Positions 10,831 through 20,936 of a DNA stretch of 64,000 nt are shown one piece after another (position 1 is the stretch's first letter; every line of letters begins with the position of its first letter). The stretch comes from Leptobrachium leishanense. Its lineage: Eukaryota > Chordata > Amphibia > Anura > Megophryidae. Below the pieces are notes generated by a model that saw nothing but the letters and a program-made list of their open reading frames with translations, ran no database searches and was not told the DNA's origin. Where the stretch lies: positions 76,258,400 to 76,322,399 of the forward strand of contig CM019064.1 of assembly GCA_009667805.1 (NCBI GenBank), in the 5' to 3' direction. A program made the position numbers and the translations under genes.

Positions 10831-11139
10831 GTGAGCTGGGAGGGGGGTACCCTGGGCCCATGGTATGGAAAGTGTTCGCAGGGCTTTTCTCACGTATTAC
10901 TACTAGATCTTGTACTTGATTTTTGGGGGGGCATGCAATCAAAGGGTTGGCCCCAGGCATCAAAAGCCTTCTGCATGCTACTGCCTCATGGCTTTGTAGG
11001 TGAATGTGGCCCTCCATGCATTCACAGTTGTTGCATCCAGCCCTCAGGCAGAGAAAGATTGCCTACCCCTGGTCTAGATTGTTCTCTTCTCCGTTCAATT
11101 CTCTTGAGTTTCACCTTTCTTTGAATAAACCTGTATGTC

Positions 11140-11449
11140 TCCTTAAAGCTGGTGTTATGTGATTTTGCAACCCCCCCCCTAAAAGTCCTATACTCACCTT
11201 TCGTCCCAAGGTGGAGAGGGTAACAAATTGTTCACAATCTCCCTCCACAATTCATCTGCAGCGCTGTGCGTTATCACAAAAACAAGCACGCTCAGGGTTC
11301 TATGGAGTCCTATGGACTCCAGGAGCTGATACTTGCGCAACACCACTGCAAGTACCTCTTTGCAATACCCTTTGTTCTGAGGTGTTAATAAAGTACCTAC
11401 CTCAGAATAGGAATGCAAAAGTTTCCCTTTTTTGGGGCAGCCTTGTAAT
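11140..11449. other. Unassigned DNA between nested MITE and LTR element
   Basis: It contains a C9 run near 11171 and no recognised gene or transposon end. Confidence 0.4.
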
Positions 11450-11454
11450 AGGGC

Positions 11455-12168
11455 TGTGATGGAACCGTTCTCTTCCGACTGTCCTGACTCTCCAGACACC
11501 CCTTCGTTGCGGTCAGCCCGGCTACTGGGAGCGCTGTCCTCAGCGCCTCGAGCAGCTTGACCCGCCTGCTTCTGTTTCTCTTCCCTGGAGCCGTTAGGAA
11601 TTTCCAGAAGGCCGCTCGGTGCCTTCTGATCTTGAGTGTGTATTGTAGCGTAGTTGAAGGAGACACCAGACGCGGCTGTATGTTCCAACAGGATTCTCTC
11701 TCTCTCTCTGAGCTTTAATGAACAAAAACGCCACTACTTATGCTGAGATCCAACAGCCATAATTTGCATAAATGACGCACATCGTCCTACTAAAATGCTA
11801 ATTACATTATGTCAGATATTTACAATAAACATTCTTTAGCCTTTAGCTCACACAACATTTACATAATCTATTGTTCTAACACATCAGATTAAAGACAAAC
11901 ACTATTCCAGATTTCGTGAATCAAATATGCAGCCAGATAAGGGGAAAAGCCCTGTTGCATAAATCACACACTACTCAAGCTTGTTTACTGGCTACACAAA
12001 AACACCTTTACCTACAGAAATATAAGTATATTTAAAGCTACGCAATTTACACTAAACTAATTTAAACTAAAACCAAACTATGTAAAATATATTTAAAATC
12101 ACACGATATAAATGAACATAAAGTCTCTTGGGGTTTGAAGCGTGGAGTGCTACGTCAGTTCCATGACA
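11455..12168 (-). repeat. 3' LTR of the coiled-coil LTR element
   Basis: Direct copy of 14284-15005. Adjacent internal bases 12169-12183 read GGAAGTGGGGACATA on the minus strand, a polypurine tract at the expected place. A minus-strand frame in this LTR stays open and runs into the flanking DNA. Confidence 0.9.
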
Positions 12169-12506
12169 TATGTCCCCACTTCCAGAACGGCAGGGCAAGC
12201 TTAGATCCCAAATGGATCGCTTGCCACTGACGAGACCTCTCACTGTGTCCCTTTTCTGCACCATCCTCAAAGTTCCAGGGTGCTGGCGCACAAGCACCAT
12301 CAGTGGGGTCTGACGGTCGCTACAGGGTTGTGGGTCCATAGTCCCGGGGTAAGAGGCAAGACACCCCTCTTGTCCAGTGCGCCACGCAACAGCCCACCAC
12401 AGTCCACAGAGAAAAATTGTTCGGTAGTGGGCACACTGGGCCTCCTCCCCACATGTCTTTTTCTCCAGCATATTTCCAATCCCCAGGACCAGAGCCCAGT
12501 CAGCAT

Positions 12507-14117
12507 TTACAGTCCCCAGTCTCTTCTTCTGCTGATGCCCCCTCCCAAACATTCAAAAGGGGCCCACCCCACAATCCCAAATCGATGCAATTCGTCCTGG
12601 GACCAGGAATTTGGTAGCCTCTCAGGATGGTCACTCACCGGTTGCCATGGCAGGTGGGCAGTGGTCTCCATCTTCCTCGATGACCCAGCACACTCCGTGG
12701 TCAACACAGTGTCTGGCTCCAGCAGCACGGGGTACACTCGCCGCTGGGTAGCAAGGCTGACTGCCTCCTCTCCCTGATGCCCGCTCTGTTCTGCAGGTGG
12801 CTCTTCACCTGGGGCTCGGTCGAGCTCCGCTGCCAATGTGAGGCTGATCTCTTTTCCCAGATCATCTGTCCGGTGTAACTCCTCACTGACGGCATGCCGC
12901 CTGGCAATCTCGGCATCCAGCTGTACCTCTAGCCGCATGATCCTTGCTTCCAGTTCAGCAACTGATGCCAACAGCTCCGCTTGAATCTGTTGATGCCGCA
13001 AGGTCTGAAGCCTCTCATTTTCCAGCTGTTGGTGGGCAACACGCAGCATACTTTCGGATTGTCGCAGCTGCTCACCAATACTGTGGCATTGCTGGGTCTC
13101 TGCAGCAAGCTGCTCCTGTAGCTCTTGACATTTTCCTTCCCAGGCAGTGATAGAAGCCTGGAGTTCAGCCTTTAGTTCTTGGCACTGACCCTCCAGCTGT
13201 TGACATGACTTCTCGAGTAGCTGAGCCTTTGTTCGCTCTGCCTCTCCGTCTGGTCTCAGTTGCTCATTCAGCAGTCTGGCCTTTTTGAGATTCTCACCTA
13301 CTCGCTCAGCATTACTCTGCTTGTCTTTCAGCTTCTCTGTCAGCTCCATAATCTGGGATTCCAGGAGACACTTTTCCCCCATGGCTGCCTGGACTTTTAA
13401 AACGCCAATGGACATGGCCTCTTCTCGCTCCTGAGCAGCATTATCCTTGGCTCGCTCAGCAGCTGTAAGTAAGTCCCGTAAGCCAGTGATTTCCATCTCC
13501 AGGCGCTGTACATTCGCCTCCGCGGCATCTCTGGATAGTCTCACCTCATCCAGCTCTCTCTGGCCATCTTGCAGCTTATTCTGTAGCCGGTGCAATTGCA
13601 GGCCAGTCTCTTGCTCGCTCTGGGTGGCAGCTTCTAGTTGCCCTTTCAATGTCTCTACGTCCCTTCGAAACGGGTCACAAAATTTGCATTCTGGATCCAA
13701 CACCACCTCCATTTCTTTCACCCGTCCACCCCTCCGCTTCTTTTTAGCCTTACTTGAGGGTGGGTTGACAGTCACGGTTGGTGCGGAGGCATATTTTGTT
13801 TGGGTCTTGGCGTTGGCAGAAGCCGATGCTTCCAAAATCCCTGGTCTCTGCCAATCCAAGTCTGTAGGCACCCTCTGGGTGTGTGGTGTAGTGGCCAGCC
13901 AGTTCTTCTCCTGGCTACGAATGTCCCCTGGCTCAATCCAGCCTGGGACCTTGTATTTATTGTATTCCCCATGCAGAGGGTTAAAATCTTCCTGGTCCCG
14001 CACAGCTTCCCCTTTCTGCACTAAACAGACCTCATTCCAAACGATCTGGAACAGGTCCATGCTAGGGTTTGGACCATATTGCTTGAGGCATCTTTTTACC
14101 TCCTTGAGCGTTTCCAT
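12507..14117 (-). CDS. Coiled-coil protein of LTR element, function unknown
   Basis: An uninterrupted 536-codon frame fills most of the internal region of the LTR element. Residues 1-80 form a mixed domain with Trp and Cys residues (MDLFQIVWNE, YKVPGWIEPGD). A basic patch KKKRRGGR follows near residue 125. Residues of about 140-430 are a long Glu/Gln/Leu/Arg-rich heptad-type coiled coil (for example LQLHRLQNKLQDGQRELDEV). The tail is low complexity. There is one Cys-x2-Cys pair (CKFC) but no CCHC knuckle, protease or polymerase motif. It could be a divergent Gag-like structural protein or a captured host coiled-coil gene. An open frame of this length between partly diverged LTRs suggests either recent activity or selection. 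The start is the first ATG after an untranslated leader of about 165 bases. Confidence 0.7.
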   Translation of the reverse strand: METLKEVKRCLKQYGPNPSMDLFQIVWNEVCLVQKGEAVRDQEDFNPLHGEYNKYKVPGWIEPGDIRSQEKNWLATTPHTQRVPTDLDWQRPGILEASASANAKTQTKYASAPTVTVNPPSSKAKKKRRGGRVKEMEVVLDPECKFCDPFRRDVETLKGQLEAATQSEQETGLQLHRLQNKLQDGQRELDEVRLSRDAAEANVQRLEMEITGLRDLLTAAERAKDNAAQEREEAMSIGVLKVQAAMGEKCLLESQIMELTEKLKDKQSNAERVGENLKKARLLNEQLRPDGEAERTKAQLLEKSCQQLEGQCQELKAELQASITAWEGKCQELQEQLAAETQQCHSIGEQLRQSESMLRVAHQQLENERLQTLRHQQIQAELLASVAELEARIMRLEVQLDAEIARRHAVSEELHRTDDLGKEISLTLAAELDRAPGEEPPAEQSGHQGEEAVSLATQRRVYPVLLEPDTVLTTECAGSSRKMETTAHLPWQPVSDHPERLPNSWSQDELHRFGIVGWAPFECLGGGISRRRDWGL

Positions 14118-14264
14118 CTCGCTCCTGGTTGCACCACACTTGTGCCTTTGACCCTTACTTCAGTATTCGTTCCTTCCATGGCTCTCCAGCAGGTCCTTCA
14201 GGGTGTCCTGCTTGCAGGCTGTGTAGTTTGTCATCTCAGGGTGTCTTAGTGTTGGAGAGCCTCT

Positions 14265-14282
14265 ATCCCACCGCTGTCACCA
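14265..14282 (-). promoter_or_regulatory. Primer binding site, tRNA-Leu type
   Basis: TGGTGACAGCGGTGGGAT starts two bases inside the 5' LTR boundary. By recall it complements the 3' end of vertebrate tRNA-Leu including CCA, apart from one position (A instead of G). This supports minus-strand orientation of the LTR element. Confidence 0.7.
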
Positions 14283-14283
14283 A

Positions 14284-15005
14284 TGTGACGGAACCGTTCT
14301 CTTCCGCCTGTCCTGACTCTCCAGACACCCCTTCGTTGGGGTCAGCCTGGCTACTGGGAGTGCTGTCCTCAGCACCTCGAGCAGCTTGACCTGCCTGCTT
14401 CTGTTTCTCTGCCCTGGAGCCGTTAGGAATTTCCAGAAGGCCGCTCTGTGCCTTCTGATGTTGGGTGTGTAGTGTTGCATAGTTGAAGGAGACACCAGAC
14501 GCGGCTGTATGTTCCAACAGGATTCTCTCTCCCTCTGAGCTTTAATGAACAAAAACGCCACTACTTATGCTGAGATCCAACAGCCATAATTTGCATAAAT
14601 GACGCACATCATCCTACTAAAATGCTATTTACATTATGTCAGGTAGATATTTACAATAAACATTCTTTAGCCTTTAGCTCACACAACATTTACATAAACT
14701 ATTGTTCTAACACATCAGATTAAAGACAAACACTATCCCAGACTTCTTGAATCAAATATGCAGCCAGATAAGGGGAAAAGCCCTGTTGCATAAATCACAC
14801 ACTACTCAAGCTTGTTTACTGGCTATACAAAAACACCTTTACCTACACAAATATAAGTATATTTAAAGCTAAAGCTACGCAATTTACACTAAACTAATTT
14901 AAACTAAAACCAAACTATGTAAAATATATTTAAAATCACACGATATAAATGAACATAAAGTCTCTTGGGGTTTGAAGCGTGGAGCGCTACGTCAGTTCCA
15001 TGACA
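14284..15005 (-). repeat. 5' LTR of the coiled-coil LTR element
   Basis: Direct copy of 11455-12168, slightly longer through small insertions (for example near 14640 and 14870). ATTAAA on the minus strand near 14545 could serve as poly(A) signal. A minus-strand frame of 84 codons crosses the LTR end into the primer site region; the two LTR copies differ at several amino acids in it, so there is no sign of constraint. Confidence 0.9.
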
Positions 15006-15290
15006 AGGGCCCTGTCACCTTAAAGCGCACCTGTCCTGCTGACCAGAGACTGGACTCATTCAAAAGAGAATTATACGTTTTCTTTCTAACCCATATATTT
15101 GAAAAAGTGATAAATTCCTGTTAAGGTTTTACTGAAACTCAGTTCCACGTGGCACACCTCAGGAGAGGCACCTGGGCCGGGGATAGTACTGGGCCAACTA
15201 GGCAGCCAATTCAAAAATCAATGGCAATCTGGATATTATTGTATTTAGAGCAATTATAAAAAATACAGAGGGGGTTAGCCTCGAGTAGCG

Positions 15291-15395
15291 CACAACGTCC
15301 TGTCAACGGCTGCAAAATGTATTGCTAATAGACAAATCGTTTTATCTATTAGCAATACATTTCGCAGCATTTAATAGGACCGTTGTCTGCAAGTA
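15291..15395. repeat. Hairpin repeat
   Basis: The central arms 'ttgctaatagacaaat' and 'tttatctattagcaa' are inverted copies. The outer parts aacgtcctgt / ggaccgttgt continue the symmetry imperfectly. It is probably a small MITE of unknown family; 15011-15290 beside it shows nothing recognisable. Confidence 0.55.
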
Positions 15396-15623
15396 GGCAG
15401 CTGGCTTGGGTAGGTTACAGAGTGGTATAATGAGTCTGGCTTGCTGCACTGATATAAATGTTAAAACCGCTCCCACATACTGTTGCAAGCCTTACCACTT
15501 GTAACAGATCAGTCTCAATAAGTGCACTCTGTACAATTGCACAGGGCGCACACACTAAGGGGTCCCTGCCTGCCAGCTCCCCCCCTCGCTCACTTTCTTT
15601 CATTGTGACAGCGTGGGAAGAAG

Positions 15624-15852
15624 TGACCTAATAACATGTCTTTTCCTCCCTGTCAGCCTCGCAGGAGTGAAGAAGAGCACCTGGATGCCAGGGATTGACA
15701 GCTATGACCATAAAGAATTGGGCAAGCGGCAAGGATTGAGGGGGTATAAAGAAAAAAATGAACATGAGGGAGGATAATATAGAAAACGAGCATGGGGTGG
15801 GGTGCAAGTAGCTGGCCTTGCCTAGGGCGCAAAATAGTTTGGGCCGGCCCTG
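15624..15852. mobile_element. Truncated hAT element, family L
   Basis: The right end (ggccttgcctagggcgcaaa ... GGCCCTG) matches that of the family L copy at 27463-28038. The 8-mer ggaagaag occurs directly after it (15853-15860) and again at 15616-15623, which fits a target duplication with loss of the element's left end. Confidence 0.6.
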
Positions 15853-15860
15853 GGAAGAAG

Positions 15861-16472
15861 AACTCTGAGTGAAGAGCCACCGTACAAGACAGCCACCGAC
15901 TTTCTCCTCACACCTGATTGTCAGCACACAGAGAGCACCTCTGATGGCCAAACGCGCAGCGATGCGTGACAGCCGTCCAGAAGTTCCTACCACAGAGCAG
16001 GAAATATGGCATTGCCCAGCGCTAGAATCGGAAAAAGACATCTCATTGATCTTGTAAGGCCAATGCAACACACACAAGTCAGTCATTTTAAAAACACTCT
16101 TAAAAATATACTTTTTTCATATAAATAAATAACTCTGTCTTCTAGTGCATCTGTGTATGTATTTCTACAGAATCACCGGAAATGCTATTCTCCTAAAGGA
16201 AGCTTTAAATAGCAAAACTTTATTGCTACAATCTAACAATCAGGGAGAAGGGAAGAAACTATACTGTATATAAATCTCATCTTATTTTTGTAAATTGCAT
16301 TGCAAAAAAATGTAATCACGGTCCTTCTGTCTTTCCATATACCCATGTGCAATGCATATGCTTTTTAGGGAAGAAAAGAAAAACAATGAAACAAGACGGA
16401 ATCAATAAGTTCAAGATGAGACAGCTTCATGGTACATGAGTATTTGATAACACACATCAATAACACTGACAT
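15861..16472. other. Unassigned intergenic DNA
   Basis: AT-rich, with no recognised gene or repeat. Confidence 0.4.
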
Positions 16473-16480
16473 CATACAAT

Positions 16481-17233
16481 CAGGGTGTATCTACTGTGAG
16501 GCAAACAAGGCGTTTGCCTAGGGTGGCAGAATCCTGGGAGAATGCCCCCCGAACACCTGCACTGGGCCACCATTGACTGACCAGCTGAGGGCCCGCATGG
16601 GCACTGCCTGCTGGTAGTCTGCCTCGGCATGTCCGGCCTCCGAAATGTAAGTCGCAAAGACCGCAGTGCAGGAGAACGGTCATCGTGATTTGCAAAGGCA
16701 AACCCCTCATGATCTGTCCGAATCATAGAGAAATTGCCTGGGAGGAGGGGCCTGTTGCAGAGGCGCCGCTCAGAATGTGACTTAACACGATCGTCACGTC
16801 ACATGATGGGCAAAGTGCGCCGCCTACAAGACCCCTGTTCTGGCAGATCTGGATCTTACTTATCCTTTCGTGCCCTCGCGGCTCTTGGTCTCGGCCAGAT
16901 GAGGTGACGTCAGTCTGCCCGAGACAGAACCTGCCCCTGTAATGCTCTGGGGATCATCTAAGCAGGCCCAGGGAGTGCCCCATCACACGCAGCACCCGCT
17001 GGAGAGCCTGACAGCCTCAATCTGCCCAGACCCCAAACTTCACAGAGGACGGTAAATATTAAAATTTTTAAAAAAAGTACTATCTATTACCACAAGAGTT
17101 TTATTGCTGTGGATCCTGTCTACGTTCAGACGCACTGCCCCTGGTTAAAAGCAATCATGGATCCTTACATGGGGGGGGGGGTGCCCGAATTTTTGTGTTG
17201 CCTAGGGCAGCACAAAACTAAAATAAACCACTG
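16481..17233. mobile_element. Non-autonomous hAT element K
   Basis: 753 bp flanked by the perfect 8-bp duplication catacaat (16473-16480 and 17234-17241). It starts CAGGGTGTATCTACTGTGAG and ends AACCACTG. Subterminal 'ttgcctaggg' motifs are present near both ends in inverted orientation, as in family L. It carries a G10 run near 17170 and no transposase. Confidence 0.85.
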
Positions 17234-17241
17234 CATACAAT

Positions 17242-18241
17242 CAACATTGTATTCAATAGGGCATAGTTGGGAGTGTTTAGAAAAGTCAAGTAAAGCTTCT
17301 CTATGGAGCTGTCACTGAACTGCATGTTAGGGGAGTGGGAGTTTGCTATGATCACTTCTGCAGTGCATGACGAACATGGTATCGCTGTCTCTATGCTAAT
17401 TTATTAGACTGGGTTTGTTGAGTGGTAAAATGCTAAAGCATTGTGTTACAGTGTGAGAAGAGTTTCAGAGAAGTCCTGAACGACTCAGCCTGAGCATTTA
17501 TGTGCTTTTATGTAGTTCTCTCTCATAAAATGACTAAATTTAAAGAGACACTCTAGGCATTGTGACCACTCAAAGTAAGCTGAGTGGTCACAGTTCCTTG
17601 AGCACCCGCAGCCATCGCTCCATCCTGTAGGGAGAGAGCCCTCCAGGTGCAGGGGATTAGCTCGTACCAGAAGCTCAGATCAACGAGAGCTGATCTTAAT
17701 TTCAGGTATCAGGATCCGAAAACAGGAACTAATTTATGATCCAGCTCCTTCCATTGGCCAATGGGTCCCAACATGAATGCACCAAGAGCCATTAAATTAG
17801 CTGAAGGTTCGCTAATCTGAATCGCCAATCCCCATTCCAGAGGATTGCAGAGGTAGCCTTGCACTGGAGTAATGGTATTTTTAAAATGTATCTAAAGGGT
17901 TAAAATAGGAGGGTGGAAAGGAGGGTGTCATGAACGGGTTTATGTTCAACTGCTATATTCCCCTCGACCACCCTGTTTTAACCCCATAGTATCCTTCTAA
18001 CACAAAGCAATCAGTCTGGAGGGTGCTACTAAACTTGTCTCATGACTCAAAGGAATGGTTTATGTAAAAAATGTTGAAAATCTTCTTGCACCACAGTTGA
18101 TCTCTAAAAGACAAATGTCTCTCCTCACCTAACCCTACATCATGTTATGCTTCACTTCCATAATCTTTAACATTACTGAAACACTAGTGCTAGGGATCCT
18201 GAACATCAATAAAACTCCTCGTCTCCCTCCATCCCAATTCC
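17242..18241. other. Unassigned intergenic DNA
   Basis: A short hairpin (gtgaccactcaaag / ctgagtggtcac) lies at about 17569-17592 after 'taaagagacactctaggcat'. Similar 'taaaG-ACACT' phrases are common in frog repeats by recall. No gene was recognised. Confidence 0.4.
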
Positions 18242-18249
18242 TCCTAGAT

Positions 18250-18433
18250 CAGTGGTTCCCAAACGCGGTCCTCAAGTACCCCCAACAGGTCAGGTTTGGC
18301 AGATATCTGAAGCACAGCACAGGTGATATGATTTGCGGCTCAGTGATTGCAGGATTCAGTCTGCATTTCACCAAGGTAATCCTTAAAACCTGGCCTGTTA
18401 GGGGTACTTGAGGACCACGATTGGGAACCACTG
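18250..18433. mobile_element. Family P hairpin MITE, intact
   Basis: Starts CAGTGGTTCCCAAACGCGGT and ends with the inverted copy GGGAACCACTG. Flanks tcctagat and ctcttgat are a decayed 8-bp duplication. It is the best-preserved uninterrupted copy in the window. Confidence 0.85.
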
Positions 18434-18697
18434 CTCTTGATTGCAAGAGCGTCTCAGCAGGGTCCTCTACGCCTCTTATCTCTGGTTCCTAAATTGGTTT
18501 GTAAATGTATTTCATTCCCCATTGGTTATTGTAAAGAGCTGCTGACACTGTTGGCGCTATATAAATGATGATAATAATAAAATGCAACTGGCATCTGTGC
18601 CTACAGGGTTTTGCCATCTTGGTACTAGCATTTACACAACATTGGTACATCAATCAAAGATGTCAATATTTAACTCCCATGTGAGATCAGGAGAGTC

Positions 18698-18907
18698 TAT
18701 TTTCTCCCAAAGCATTTTTGTTTTTGGAGAAAGTATTTTACCAGGAAGGATACATTGTGATTTCTCTCATTTACAAGTATGTCCTGGGTGGCGAGTATGT
18801 ACCGTTAGGTGTCTTGCCCAAGGACACTTACTGGAGAGGTGCTCTTGCCAGGATATGAACCTGGGTCTCCATGGTTATAGAGCAGTGATGTTACCTCTAC
18901 TCCATCC
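18698..18907 (-). mobile_element. tRNA-derived SINE, family S
   Basis: Reverse-complement copy of the SINE at 31366 and 44838. The tail 'ttaccaggaaggata' is on the left, followed by 'ctgggtggcgagtatgtacc', then the tRNA-like head on the right with the box B region (aacctgggtct, complement of a degenerate GGTTCGATCC). Confidence 0.75.
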
Positions 18908-19270
18908 AGTCAGTACACTTTAATTCCACTTTACTCGCTGTAAATAGGTTTGCACTCGTCTGCCTCCTTGAGGATTATTATGAGCATTATACCAGGCCAG
19001 TATGTAGATAACATAGTGAAAGCTGAGACAGCGCTGTGTTGCCAGATCTACTGGAGTGACGTCGATTTATTCACAAGAGCATCAAAACGACATACATTTC
19101 ATCTAGACCTTTCCTCAGTGTAATGGTCAATGGGGAATAGGTGACCCCCGTTTATGTCAACTATGTCAAGATATTGGTGATGAGATGTTGTAGCATGTTC
19201 ATTATATCATTTATGTTTCAGTGGGACCGGCTCAGGGTTGTCCCTCCACCACAAACCTGTAGACTATGTA

Positions 19271-19480
19271 CAGTGGGTATAGAAAAGAATAATCTCCCAT
19301 GAAAATAATCCCATTTTGTTGCTTTGCAGCCTGAAATAAAAACAGACACACTTTTTGTTTATCCAATTGTATTTACTCAGTGCAACTTGTAACATCCAAA
19401 CTGATGGGAAGCAGAGGATACATAATCTCATTGTGTTGGTTCTTGGCTGGACACACCACTTGCTGGAGAAAAGGTCACAG
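19271..19480. mobile_element. Possible Tc1/mariner end fragment
   Basis: TACAGTGGGTATAGAAAAGA followed by 'cattttgttgctttgcagcc' looks like a Tc1-type terminal repeat flanked by TA. No transposase or matching right end was found. Confidence 0.35.
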
Positions 19481-19728
19481 CAAGAGATATTGTTACAGCT
19501 TGTTACTTTAATTAAAAAGTAAAATATAGAAATATGGCACTTTTTTCTTAGTTGAAAGAGGTATATAGGAAACTAGATGAGTGCAAGGGCAGACTGACCA
19601 TTAGGACACTGCCTGAGGGCCTAGAAGGGGACCCGTGAGGACCCCCTAAGTCTTGTTCAGGCTTGCCTTTTCAGCGAAGTCCCATGTCCCACCCAAAAAA
19701 ATCAGAGAAATATTATCAGCAGCCAGGT

Positions 19729-20141
19729 TTAACCTCCCCGGCGGTCTGGGTTTTAAAAAAAATTCCTGTCTAAAAGCAGTCTATTTTTTTGCCCCCCTTA
19801 GCGGTATCCCGAGTGTGGCTTGGGGTTAAATTCCTATGTTGGAAGCGGTAACCCCGAGCAACACTCGGGATGCCGCTGGATGCATTACCTGTCCCTGCAC
19901 TCCCTCGATGTCCCCCGCAGTCTCCTCTGGCGATCGCGATCCTCATACTTCCTGGTTTCCCTCCTCGCGAGAAGGAATCGAGGAAGTAAAACGCCGCGAT
20001 CGCCGGAGGAGACTGCGATGATCAGCGAGGGAGCGCAGGGGCGAGGTGATGTATGCAGCCCGAGTGTGGCTCAGGGTTACCGCTCTCAGCCGTGAAATTT
20101 AACCCCGAGACACACTCGAGAAAATCATCAGGGGAGTTTAA
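19729..20141. mobile_element. TTAA-flanked palindromic MITE (piggyBac-type)
   Basis: It is bounded by TTAA at 19729-19732 and 20138-20141, with ends TTAACCTCCCC and, reading inward from the right, TTAAACTCCCC. The interior is largely an inverted repeat: 'gcagtctcctctggcgatcg' pairs with 'cgatcgccggaggagactgc', and 'ccgagtgtggct' occurs near both sides. No coding capacity. Confidence 0.65.
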
Positions 20142-20936
20142 TGCTGTTAAAAAGTGACGAGAGAAGCCAAGGGTATTGCTCTAGTTACAAGTGGCTCGAT
20201 CCTCATTTTCCTACAGAGCACCTCCCAGACGCCATCAAATCTTCCCCAGTCTTAAGTCACTTAACCCCTTAGTGACGGGCGGTTTTACACAAATCCGTCC
20301 TTTAGTGACCGCTGCTGTTTTTACGTTTCTGCGCTGTTAGTGTTTAGGACAAATTTTCCTCTTACTCGTTTATGCAACCTACACATATTTTACACTGTTT
20401 TTCTCGTCATTAAATGGACTTTATAAAGATACCATTTTTTTCATCATTTCATATAATTTACTATAAAAAACATTGTGAAATATGACAAAAAAATTGAAAA
20501 AAACACCACTTTTTTCGAACTTTGACCCCCAAAATTTTCTTATGTATCAACCACCGTCCAAAAAATTTAATTCCTTAGTAGTTTCTAAATTTAGTTCTGA
20601 GTTTAGCAATACCCAATGTTTACATATTCCTCGCTTTTTTTCCTTATTTTATGCAACAATAAGTGCAAGTAGCACTTTGCCATTTCCAAAGAGTTTATTT
20701 TCAAAACTAGTGCTAGTGACATTGTAAACTGATATCTGTCACTAATTCCTGAATAACCCTCCACATATACATATTTTTTTAAGTACACAAATCAAGGTAT
20801 TAAACTTGGGGTATTTTGACTCTTTCCATGCAAACCATTTTACCACAAATCTATGCCAAAGTTTGAGAAAAAAAAATGTTTTGTGATTTTTTTTTTTAAC
20901 GCAATTTAAGAATACATGTACTGTGAACTTTAAGGT

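Larger units (their letters stand above)
9342..11071. mobile_element. Non-autonomous hAT element I
   Basis: It is flanked by the perfect 8-bp duplication gtctagat (9334-9341 and 11072-11079). The ends CAGGGGTCGGCAACCTACGG and TTGCCTACCCCTG are inverted copies. It contains a large GC palindrome (about 9419-9618), a minisatellite, and a solo LTR inserted within that minisatellite. No transposase was seen. Confidence 0.9.
9213..11133. mobile_element. TA-flanked hairpin MITE, family H, split by a hAT
   Basis: The left arm (9213-9341) starts CAGGTCTATTCAAAAAAAGG and the right arm (11072-11133) ends in its inverted copy (CCTTTCTTTGAATAAACCTG) followed by TA. The interior 'attctaggttaaaatag' is shared with the intact 180-bp copy at 57788-57967. 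It is split by the hAT element at 9342-11071. The left-hand flanking TA is degenerate (taa). Confidence 0.75.
11455..15005 (-). mobile_element. LTR retrotransposon without pol, complete
   Basis: Two direct LTRs of 714 and 722 bp bound an internal region of about 2.1 kb. The whole is flanked by the 5-bp duplication agggc (11450-11454 and 15006-15010). LTR ends are TGTGAYGGAACC and CCATGACA on the plus strand (TGTCATGG...CACA in the element's sense). Orientation is minus: next to the right-hand LTR is a primer site fitting tRNA-Leu, and next to the left-hand LTR is a purine tract. The LTRs differ at scattered sites and small indels, so it is not brand new. The only long ORF encodes a coiled-coil protein. 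Protease, reverse transcriptase, RNase H and integrase are absent, so it must have depended on another element. Confidence 0.9.

Noticed and set aside
11194..11688. 164-codon frame over the left LTR
   Set aside because: It runs out of the LTR into unrelated flanking DNA. The shared part differs between LTRs at several residues without sign of constraint.
13447..14151. Plus-strand frame of 234 codons
   Set aside because: Shadow of the coiled-coil ORF on the opposite strand.
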